Of a DNA stretch of 37,940 bases, positions 7,323-14,660 are shown piece by piece; position 1 is the stretch's first letter; every line of letters starts with the position of its first letter. Below the pieces are notes generated by a model. It saw only the letters and a program-made list of their open reading frames with translations. It ran no database searches and was not told where the DNA came from. The position numbers were made by a program, and so were the translations under genes. This DNA comes from M3007 sp041160955 (GTDB taxonomy: Bacteria > Bacteroidota > Bacteroidia > Chitinophagales > Saprospiraceae): positions 1-37,940 of the forward strand of contig JBEAVK010000187.1 of NCBI GenBank assembly GCA_041160955.1, written 5' to 3'.

Positions 7323-7931
7323 ATGGCTTTTACGCTTCCCGAACTCCCTTATGCGCCCACTGCGCTTGAACCACATATCGACTCGCGCACGATGGAAATC
7401 CATCATGGGAAACACCATGCCGCTTATGTCAACAACCTTAATGCGGCTTTAGAAGGTACCGAAAATGCAGATAAATCCCTTGAAGAACTCATGGCGATTA
7501 TGAGCACATTGTCGCCAGCAGTGCGCAATAATGGTGGTGGTCACTGGAACCACAGCATGTTTTGGACGGTAATGGCTGCTGATGGCGGTGGTAGTCCTTC
7601 TGGCGAATTGGCAGATGCAATTAATGCGGCTTTCGGCTCTTTGGACGAATTTAAAAAGCAATTTGCGCAAGCAGGTGCTACTCGTTTTGGTTCAGGTTGG
7701 GCATGGCTTTGCGTAGGTGCTGATGGCAAATTGTTTGTTTCTTCTACCCCCAACCAAGACAATCCACTCATGGATTTGGCGGATAAAAAAGGTACGCCGA
7801 TTCTTGGATTGGATGTATGGGAACACGCATATTACCTCAATTATCAAAACCGTCGCCCCGATTATATTGGTGCATTTTGGAATGTTGTAAATTGGAATGA
7901 AGTAGCCCGCCGATTTGAGGCTGCTCAATAA
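7323..7931 (+). CDS. sodA: Superoxide dismutase, Fe/Mn family
   Basis: This 202-residue cytosolic enzyme dismutates superoxide to oxygen and hydrogen peroxide. The metal ligands are visible: H27 (MEIHHGKHH), H76 (GHWNHSMFW), D163 and H167 (LDVWEHAYY). The core FGSGWAWL and the NQDNPLM motif with the second-shell Gln are typical of the manganese branch, though cambialistic use cannot be excluded. A strong terminator follows immediately. The 187-base gap before it holds no clear promoter match. It is probably monocistronic. Confidence 0.95.
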   Translation: MAFTLPELPYAPTALEPHIDSRTMEIHHGKHHAAYVNNLNAALEGTENADKSLEELMAIMSTLSPAVRNNGGGHWNHSMFWTVMAADGGGSPSGELADAINAAFGSLDEFKKQFAQAGATRFGSGWAWLCVGADGKLFVSSTPNQDNPLMDLADKKGTPILGLDVWEHAYYLNYQNRRPDYIGAFWNVVNWNEVARRFEAAQ

Positions 7932-7963
7932 AAATTACACCATCTTTAAGGTTTAAGTTATAG

Positions 7964-8004
7964 AGGCTGTTTCATAAGTAATGCTTGTGAAACAGCCTTT
8001 TTTT
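7964..8004 (+). terminator. Rho-independent terminator of the sod gene
   Basis: AGGCTGTTTCA (7964-7974) pairs perfectly with TGAAACAGCCT (7988-7998) and is followed directly by a run of T to 8004. This is a canonical terminator 33 bases after the sod stop. Confidence 0.85.
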
Positions 8005-8050
8005 ATTCGAATATTTTTACCAATGTTGGACTTCACCGAAGTCATGGATT

Positions 8051-8175
8051 TTTATTATTTGAGTGCGGGACAAAATCGGAGCAGGACATTTATTTCATTC
8101 TAAACTAATGCCGGACAAAGAGGACATTCTTCCAGTTTCAAGGCTATGCCCCGATTTTGTCGCACACTCAAAATA
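8051..8175. repeat. About 120-bp inverted-repeat element between sod and the S9 peptidase gene
   Basis: TGAGTGCGGGACAAAATCGG (from 8059) pairs with CCGATTTTGTCGCACACTCA (from 8151) with few mismatches. About 70 bases in between contain two further GGACA-type words (GCAGGACATT, GAGGACATT). No ORF fits inside. The terminal-inverted-repeat layout could be a miniature transposable element or a large REP-like hairpin. No target-site duplication is obvious. Confidence 0.5.
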
Positions 8176-8217
8176 TTTCACCAAAAATAAAAGTTTACTC
8201 TTTTAAAAAACAAACCA

Positions 8218-10236
8218 TTACTTCAACCATTGATCCAACCAACCAAAAAACTCCCGCTGCCATACAATACTATTTTGCGGCTTTAGCATCCAGTGGCCTT
8301 CATCGGGGAACGACAACATTTTACTTGGAATGCCCTGCATTTGAGCCGCTTGAAAGGCTTGCATACCTTCGCTGAATGGTACACGGAAATCTTTTTCGTT
8401 GTGGATCACCAAGATCGGTGTATCCCACTTTTTAACATAAGTATGTGGACTAAAGGTTGTCCAAGCCGCGTCATTGGGGCGCGACCAGTAATCCACACCT
8501 AAATCATATTGGGCAAAGAACATTTCCTCGGTAGTACCCCACCAACTCGTATTATTGAACATACCACAATGGCTGATAAACGCTTTGAAACGTTTTTCGT
8601 GGTTACCTGCCAACCAATACACAGAATAACCGCCAAAACTCGCTCCCACAGCACCAAGTCGATTGGCATCTACCCAGGGTTCTTTTTTTACATCATCAAT
8701 ACCGGAAAGCAGGTCTTTCATGGCTTGTCCGCCCCAATCCTTGCTAATAGCCGCATTCCAAGCCTGACCTTCGGGGCCACCGGGCATTCCCCTCCTGCAA
8801 GGTGCTACCACTACATAACCATTATTGGCCATTAGTTGGAGGTTCCAGCGGTACGAAAACGACTGACTAAGTGCCGATTGTGGTCCGCCTTGACACAATA
8901 ACAAAGCAGGATATTTTTTATTTGCATCAAAATCGGGCGGAAGCACAACCCATACATTCATGGTTTTGCCATCAGTTGTACGTATGGTGCGGCGTTCTAC
9001 TTTGCCTTTTGTGATATTGTCCCAATTGTCTTTTGTTGCAAAAGAAAGTTGACGTGCTGTTCCTTTTTTGGTATTGATCACAAAAATTTCGGCAGGCGCA
9101 TCCATGGCTGTTTTACTGGCCACCACATCATCGCCAGCCACTTTGATATGGCCGTAATCGTGCCTGCCTTCGGTGATGCGTTTGATCTTTTTATCATTCA
9201 CCGTGATATTGTGCAATTGGTACGTAAAGTCATTGCTACTTGTGAAGTACAAAGATTTGCTATCGGTAGCCCATTGTGGCCCGAGGCATTCCCATTTCCA
9301 GTCTTCGGTGAGTTCTTCGCGCAATTGAGTAGATAAATCTAACAGCATCAAACGCGGGCGATCGGCTTCGTATCCGGCAGTTTCCATGCTTGTCCACGCC
9401 AAATAGCGGCTATTGGGCGAAAAGATAGGGTCTTGGTCGTAACCACGGTTTTCGGGTGTAAGATTGAGCGTTTTACCCGATGCTATTTCATAAATATAAA
9501 TATCAGCATTGGTGCTTTTGGCCTCATCTGTGCCGTTGAGTTTGCGACAGGTATAGGCCACCAAACGGCCATCAGGGCTGATTTGCACCTGCTCCATACC
9601 GCCCATCGGTGCCAGCGGCGCGTCGAAACGCTCGCCATACATCAAATCGGTAGGCTCCGAAGCAAATTGGCCGGGGGTATATTGTGCTAAAAACAGGTGG
9701 CTGTACTTATAATCGTGCCAGCTGTCCCAATGCCGATAATTGAGTCCCTCCGAAATACGCGCACTGGTTTTTGCCATATCGGGATATACCTCGGCGGGTG
9801 TTTTGTCGAGTTGTACATCTTGGGCATATACGATATAACGGCCATCAGGAGCGTATTTAAAGCCGTTCATTTCGTACTCGCTGATGCGTTTTTCGTTTTT
9901 ACCATCTATATCCACTTCATACAAAGTGCCGCCGCGCAAGAAACCAACCCGTTTATTATCAGAAGTGAATTGAGCATCGCCAGATTTGAGGTTTTCGGGC
10001 GTGATCGCACGGGTTTCGCCCGTAGCCACCTGCACGACATAAAGGGTTTTGGCACTTTTATTCTCTGCCACATCGTAGCGGGTGACGCTATACACCGCCA
10101 TAAGGCCATTGGGCGATACGTCCTCGAGGTTCACACGGCCTATTTTCCAAAGGAGTTCGGGGGTGAGTTTGGTTTGAGCACTTGAAAAAGTAGTTGCTGC
10201 GAGCATGAAAAGAATAATAGATAATGTTTTTGTCAT
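8218..10236 (-). CDS. Exported S9 family peptidase (prolyl oligopeptidase / acylaminoacyl-peptidase type)
   Basis: The 672-residue protein starts with a signal peptide (ending TFSSAQT). It then has a seven-blade-like propeller region with repeated TSDNKRVGFLRGG, SPDGRLVAYTCRK and SPNSRYLAWTS strands (about 30-400). The C-terminal alpha/beta hydrolase contains GASFGGYS (S533), NEKDFRVP (D616) and DEGHW (H648), a complete Ser-Asp-His triad. Such enzymes cut short peptides or acylated N-termini, here probably in the periplasm. upp lies 67 bases upstream on the same strand, but a promoter-like box in that gap suggests separate expression. The exact peptide specificity cannot be read from the sequence. 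Confidence 0.92.
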   Translation of the reverse strand: MTKTLSIILFMLAATTFSSAQTKLTPELLWKIGRVNLEDVSPNGLMAVYSVTRYDVAENKSAKTLYVVQVATGETRAITPENLKSGDAQFTSDNKRVGFLRGGTLYEVDIDGKNEKRISEYEMNGFKYAPDGRYIVYAQDVQLDKTPAEVYPDMAKTSARISEGLNYRHWDSWHDYKYSHLFLAQYTPGQFASEPTDLMYGERFDAPLAPMGGMEQVQISPDGRLVAYTCRKLNGTDEAKSTNADIYIYEIASGKTLNLTPENRGYDQDPIFSPNSRYLAWTSMETAGYEADRPRLMLLDLSTQLREELTEDWKWECLGPQWATDSKSLYFTSSNDFTYQLHNITVNDKKIKRITEGRHDYGHIKVAGDDVVASKTAMDAPAEIFVINTKKGTARQLSFATKDNWDNITKGKVERRTIRTTDGKTMNVWVVLPPDFDANKKYPALLLCQGGPQSALSQSFSYRWNLQLMANNGYVVVAPCRRGMPGGPEGQAWNAAISKDWGGQAMKDLLSGIDDVKKEPWVDANRLGAVGASFGGYSVYWLAGNHEKRFKAFISHCGMFNNTSWWGTTEEMFFAQYDLGVDYWSRPNDAAWTTFSPHTYVKKWDTPILVIHNEKDFRVPFSEGMQAFQAAQMQGIPSKMLSFPDEGHWMLKPQNSIVWQREFFGWLDQWLK

Positions 10237-10261
10237 GGTATGCTTGTGTGTGTAATTGCGG

Positions 10262-10269
10262 CAAATGTA
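10262..10269 (-). promoter_or_regulatory. Promoter -7 box (TACATTTG) for the S9 peptidase gene
   Basis: The minus strand reads TACATTTG, an exact TAnnTTTG match, about 25 bases before the peptidase ATG and just after the upp stop. It argues that the peptidase has its own promoter. Confidence 0.45.
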
Positions 10270-10303
10270 ATTGAAATTGAAAAGATTAATATTCCCCTTC
10301 CTG

Positions 10304-10954
10304 TTACTTATTCATCTTTTCTCCAAAAGCCAAATCTCCGGCATCGCCCAAACCTGGTATGATATAAGATTTGTCGTTCAGTTCAGCGTCCAATGCGCCC
10401 ATCCAAACGGATATTTCGGGGTGGTGTTTTTGCACATTTTCCAATCCGGCGTTACTTGCAATCACCGTCGCGATATGAATGGCTTCTGGTTGACCGTATT
10501 TTTTCAATTGTTCAATCGCCACCAAAAGAGACGCACCAGTGGCCAGCATCGGGTCGCAGAGGATGAGTATGCAATCGTCCAAATTTGGGGTAGCCACATA
10601 ATCCAATTGAATTTCAAAAGAGCCGTCGGCCTTGTGGCGGCGGTAGGCGGAAATATAAGCGTTATCTGCTTGGTCAAAATAGTTCAACATCCCTTGGTGA
10701 AAGGGCAGCCCAGCGCGCAAAATAGTGGCCAAAACAACACGTTGAACGGGCAATTGGGTCTCATCTACGCCCAATTGGGTCTCTACTTCGTACCGCTCGT
10801 AATCCATTTTTTTACTAATTTCATAAGCCAATATCTCGCCGATACGTTCTAAATTGCGCCTAAAACGCATTCGATCTTGTTGAATATCCACATCGCGCAG
10901 TTCGGCGATAAAACGATTGGCAATGGAGTTTTGGGCAGATAAATTGAAGGTCAT
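10304..10954 (-). CDS. upp: Uracil phosphoribosyltransferase
   Basis: Upp converts uracil and PRPP to UMP in pyrimidine salvage. The 216-residue protein has the PRPP-binding loop ILCDPMLATGAS (131-142) and the C-terminal uracil-binding YIIPGLGDAGDLAFG (197-211). The ILRAGLPFHQGM segment (78-89) is the usual conserved region of the family. Length is normal. Promoter-like boxes stand just upstream on the minus strand. The next gene downstream is the S9 peptidase, with no functional link. Confidence 0.95.
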   Translation of the reverse strand: MTFNLSAQNSIANRFIAELRDVDIQQDRMRFRRNLERIGEILAYEISKKMDYERYEVETQLGVDETQLPVQRVVLATILRAGLPFHQGMLNYFDQADNAYISAYRRHKADGSFEIQLDYVATPNLDDCILILCDPMLATGASLLVAIEQLKKYGQPEAIHIATVIASNAGLENVQKHHPEISVWMGALDAELNDKSYIIPGLGDAGDLAFGEKMNK

Positions 10955-10991
10955 TTTTTGAATGCTTTGCTGTGAATGGCTAATAAGGCGG

Positions 10992-11027
10992 CAAATTTAG
11001 AATAATTGTATAAAACATTTTACAAAA
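10992..11027 (-). promoter_or_regulatory. Promoter-like boxes for upp
   Basis: On the minus strand TTTTG (11027-11023) is followed after 23 bases by TAAATTTG (10999-10992), an exact -7 match about 38 bases before the upp ATG. The spacing is longer than the usual 19-21, so the -33 half is doubtful. The rest of the 263-base gap up to 11217 holds no further feature I can support. Confidence 0.4.
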
Positions 11028-11217
11028 TAACTAACTTTGGAATGAGATTAAAATAAAGGTACAGATTTGGGGAGACGATTTTGTCACTATTAAGGCATGA
11101 AGAGGGTGTTTAGTGGTGCTAAATAACCGATGAATAACGAAAATAGAGGCAAAATAAGGCCGACAAATTTGTACTTTTATTTAAATTTCATTCCTTTACA
11201 CCAAAATCCATACAAAT

Positions 11218-13731
11218 ATGCAGAAACTAACGCTCACACTCGTTGTCCTTCTTTTTTGGACTAATATTCAAGCGCAAAAAAACGACATTCCAAAAGAACT
11301 GGATCAAGCACTTACACAATTGCACCAGATACACCAATTTAATGGTACGGTACTGTACGCCGAACAAGGGAAAACGGTATATAAAAAAGCATTTGGCGTG
11401 GCCGATTTCCAAACCAATGAACCGCTGACCACTACCTCGGCCTTCAATTTGGCTTCGGTGTCGAAACAGTTTTTTAGTATGTGCATTTTGATCCTGTCGG
11501 AGCAGCAAAAACTACAATTGGACGACCCGATCAGCAAATACCTTCCAGAACTCTCCTATCCGGGCGTAAGCATACGACACCTTCTGACCCACACGTCGGG
11601 TATCCCGGAGTATTTTGATGTTTTTTTGCGGTATAAAGGCACTTTGGATACTTTGCAAAACGAAACATTGGTGCAAATGTATGCCCGCGTAAAACCACCA
11701 TCGGAATTTGAACCTAGTGCGCGTTGGGCGTATTGCAATACCAATTATGTATTCCTCAGTACAATTATTGAACGGGTGTCTAAAATGTCAGCGGCACAGT
11801 TTATGCGCCAATATATCACAACTCCATTGCAACTCAATGACACCTATTTGTACCATATACTGATGCCTAATACACCCAAAAATCATGTTGTTGGTTTTAA
11901 AGAGGAAAACGGTAAACGAACTAGATTCGACCTCATCTCTTGCGATGGCGTAACGGGCGATGGCAACATGTACTCTTCCGTAGAGGATCTTTTGAAATGG
12001 GAGCAGGTGTGGTATTCCGAAAAATTGGTCAAAAAAGCCACGATTCAAGCAGCATTAAGCCCTGTACACCTCAAAAATGGCACCACTTATCCGTATGGTT
12101 TTGGGTGGTTTATTGCCAAAGAAGGTGAATTATACGAGCATTCGGGTGGTTGGAACGGTTTTGTTAACCAAATTTGCCGCGATGTAAAAAACAACCGCAC
12201 ACTCATTGTGCTAAGCAGCAGCAATGCGGGTATCGGTCGAAATGTAGCAAAACTGATTTTTGAAGGAAAACCTTATACGCTTCCAGCGACACAGTTGATG
12301 ACCAATATACAAGTCATTGATGGAACCGGGACACCCGCACGCAAGGCCGATGTGCGGATAATGGACAAAAAAATAATAGACGTGGGGGCATTGGAACCGT
12401 ACCTCAACGAAATAGTGATCGACGGTGGCGGCAAAGTACTTACCCCGGGATTTATTGATACGCACAGCCATTTGGAGGGCAGTTTAGAGTCGTATCCTGA
12501 AGGTTTGGCAGCCCTGAACCAAGGCGTAACGACCATCGTTGCTGGACAGGATGGTTATGGCTCTTGGATTGATAGCATAAAAATGCAAATCAAAAATAAA
12601 CCTATTGCTATCAATGTCGCTACTTATACCGGACAAACGACCTTGCGGGAAAAGGCTATGGGAGAAAAAAATTTGGAGCGGCCAGCAACGCAAGCAGAAA
12701 TTGACCAGATGAAAACTTGGTTACAAAGCGAAATGGAAAAAGGTTCGCTGGGGCTTTCTACGGGTTTGGAATACGCAGGTGCTTATTTTTCCACGCAAGA
12801 TGAAGTACTGCAATTGGCTGCGGTTACTGCGAACGCGAAAGGCCGATATATCAGTCATTTGCGCAGCGAAGATGTGGCTCTTTGGGATGCGATTGAGGAG
12901 ATTATCAATATTGGGCGCGTAGCAAAACTGCCTGTACAAATATCCCATATCAAAATTGCGCTGAAAGACGACTGGGGAACTGCGCCAAGTTTGCTCGCCA
13001 GACTGGAATCTGCACGTAGCGAGGGCATTGATATTACGGCTGATTGCTACCCTTACCTTTTTTGGAACAGCACTTTAAAAGTATTATTCCCCAAAACCGA
13101 TTATACCAATCCAGTGAGTGCTCAATTTGCCGTAGAACATACTTTTGAACCTTCCGAATCCATACTCTCTACTTTTGCGCCTAATAGGGAATACCAAGGC
13201 AAAACCATTGCTGAAATTGCAGTCCTGCGCAAAGAGACACCGGCGCAAACATTGATGGCTTTAATTGCTTTATCGGATGAATTTCGCCAAAAACACCCAG
13301 ATGTAGGCAGGGTAGAAACCATTTTGGGTAAGTCGATGCTGGATGAAGATTTGATCAATTTGCTGACTTGGTCGCATACCAATATTTGTTCGGATGGTGC
13401 TAATGGCGGGCATCCGAGGGGGTATGGTTCGTTTACTAGGGTTTTGGGGCATTATGTAAGGGAACAAAAGATCATGTCCCTCGAAACAGCGATACAAAAA
13501 ATGACCAGTTTGGCGGCCGCACAGACGGGCATTCCGCTGCGTGGTATCATTGCGCCCGGTTATTTCGCCGATTTGGTACTGCTGGATCCAGCAACTGTAA
13601 AAGATAATTCCAGCGTACAGTCTTCCCAAGCACTTTCGGATGGGATACTAAAGGTTTGGGTAAATGGTCAGTGCGTTTATGAAGATAAGCAAGCAACAAA
13701 ACGGTATTCTGGCGAGTTTTTATCTAAATAA
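11218..13731 (+). CDS. Exported fusion: beta-lactamase-fold serine hydrolase plus D-aminoacylase-type amidohydrolase
   Basis: An 837-residue, two-enzyme protein with a signal peptide (ending NIQAQ). Residues 25-350 form a class C beta-lactamase/DD-peptidase-like domain with SVSK (S80, K83), YCN (Y172, N174) and HSGGW (H308). Residues 360-835 form a metal-dependent amidohydrolase of the N-acyl-D-amino-acid deacylase type. It has the metal-binding HSH (H416, H418), SHLRSE (H547), QISHIK (H577) and CSDG (D726), and ends in APGYFADLVLLDP. At the place where D-aminoacylases have GNCG with a metal-binding Cys, this protein has GQDG (D445), so the metal site or substrate may differ. Together the halves could cut D-amino-acid-containing peptides and then deacylate the products. 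The formyltransferase gene begins 20 bases downstream. Confidence 0.88.
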   Translation: MQKLTLTLVVLLFWTNIQAQKNDIPKELDQALTQLHQIHQFNGTVLYAEQGKTVYKKAFGVADFQTNEPLTTTSAFNLASVSKQFFSMCILILSEQQKLQLDDPISKYLPELSYPGVSIRHLLTHTSGIPEYFDVFLRYKGTLDTLQNETLVQMYARVKPPSEFEPSARWAYCNTNYVFLSTIIERVSKMSAAQFMRQYITTPLQLNDTYLYHILMPNTPKNHVVGFKEENGKRTRFDLISCDGVTGDGNMYSSVEDLLKWEQVWYSEKLVKKATIQAALSPVHLKNGTTYPYGFGWFIAKEGELYEHSGGWNGFVNQICRDVKNNRTLIVLSSSNAGIGRNVAKLIFEGKPYTLPATQLMTNIQVIDGTGTPARKADVRIMDKKIIDVGALEPYLNEIVIDGGGKVLTPGFIDTHSHLEGSLESYPEGLAALNQGVTTIVAGQDGYGSWIDSIKMQIKNKPIAINVATYTGQTTLREKAMGEKNLERPATQAEIDQMKTWLQSEMEKGSLGLSTGLEYAGAYFSTQDEVLQLAAVTANAKGRYISHLRSEDVALWDAIEEIINIGRVAKLPVQISHIKIALKDDWGTAPSLLARLESARSEGIDITADCYPYLFWNSTLKVLFPKTDYTNPVSAQFAVEHTFEPSESILSTFAPNREYQGKTIAEIAVLRKETPAQTLMALIALSDEFRQKHPDVGRVETILGKSMLDEDLINLLTWSHTNICSDGANGGHPRGYGSFTRVLGHYVREQKIMSLETAIQKMTSLAAAQTGIPLRGIIAPGYFADLVLLDPATVKDNSSVQSSQALSDGILKVWVNGQCVYEDKQATKRYSGEFLSK

Positions 13732-13751
13732 CAACTATAAATCAAAATATC

Positions 13752-14576
13752 ATGCGCCTTCTAATTTTCTCCAACCGCGACTTAGCCAGTAATTATATCC
13801 TCAATTTGCTGTTGCCGCATTTAGCACCGCAGCACGAGATTTCTGTTTTTTTATCGGATAAAGTGGGCAAAAGTACAGTTGCACCCAAGGCGTTGCGCAC
13901 TTTAAAGTTTTTGGAGCAAGAATTGCCTATGGGCATTTTATTCCCCGAACTAGACAAACAGGTGCGGCTCAACAAAGGGCAATTGCTCACTTTTTCGGAA
14001 TTATCGCGGCATTACAAGGTGGATATTACCTCTTGCAATGATATAAAATCGGAGGAGCAGATCCAGTATTTTGGCGGTTTAGCACCTGATTTGGTCTTGT
14101 CTATCCGCTATGGTAAAATTTTTGGCAAATCCTTTTTGTCCATTCCCAAATATGGCGTTATCAATTTGCACTCGGGTATTTTGCCCAATTATCGGGGTGT
14201 ATTGGCTGTTTTTAGGGCGTTGATGAATGGCGATACCACCATTGGGGCTACCTTGCATTATATTGATGACCATACGATTGATACTGGAGGTGTGATTGGC
14301 TTTTCGCAAATGGCCGTTCAGCGCGACAAATCATTGCTTTGGCATATCCTTCATTTGTACCCGGCCAGTGTGGACTTGGTTTTAGATGCCATTGAAAAAA
14401 TCAACAGTGGAATCCGACCTGATACACATCAGCAAAACACAGAAAATGCCGCTTATTTTACCTTTCCAACACCCGAAGAGATTGCCGTATTTGAGGCAAA
14501 AGGTTGGGAATTGGTCGGTTGGGATGACTATAATACGTTTATTTTAAAGTATATTAATGATTCAGTCCAAGATTGA
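13752..14576 (+). CDS. Formyltransferase family protein (Fmt-like catalytic core)
   Basis: The 274-residue protein holds the formyltransferase signature: APDLVLSIRYGKIFG (111-125), then GVINLHSGILPNYRGVLAVF with N138 and H140, and DDHTIDTGGVIG with D177. The Asn-His-Asp set is the known catalytic triad of 10-formyltetrahydrofolate-dependent transferases. The C-terminal domain that binds initiator tRNA in true Fmt is absent. The tail (FPTPEEIAVFEAKGWELVGW) is of another kind, so the acceptor is more likely an amino sugar or another small amine than Met-tRNA. It follows the hydrolase/amidohydrolase fusion by 20 bases and is probably cotranscribed with it. Confidence 0.8.
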   Translation: MRLLIFSNRDLASNYILNLLLPHLAPQHEISVFLSDKVGKSTVAPKALRTLKFLEQELPMGILFPELDKQVRLNKGQLLTFSELSRHYKVDITSCNDIKSEEQIQYFGGLAPDLVLSIRYGKIFGKSFLSIPKYGVINLHSGILPNYRGVLAVFRALMNGDTTIGATLHYIDDHTIDTGGVIGFSQMAVQRDKSLLWHILHLYPASVDLVLDAIEKINSGIRPDTHQQNTENAAYFTFPTPEEIAVFEAKGWELVGWDDYNTFILKYINDSVQD

Positions 14577-14660
14577 AGAACGCTATTTTAGGTTAACTCA
14601 TACTAATTGTAAGCAATTCGCCGTACTTTTCGCCCCAAAATACAATTCTATTCCATTTTT

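Noticed and set aside
9697..10185. 162-codon open frame on the plus strand inside the S9 peptidase gene
   Set aside because: It opposes a well-supported peptidase, and its sequence has no domain features.
10271..10852. 193-codon open frame on the plus strand over upp
   Set aside because: It is antisense to upp, which has all its motifs; the hydrophobic start is a coincidence of the reverse complement.
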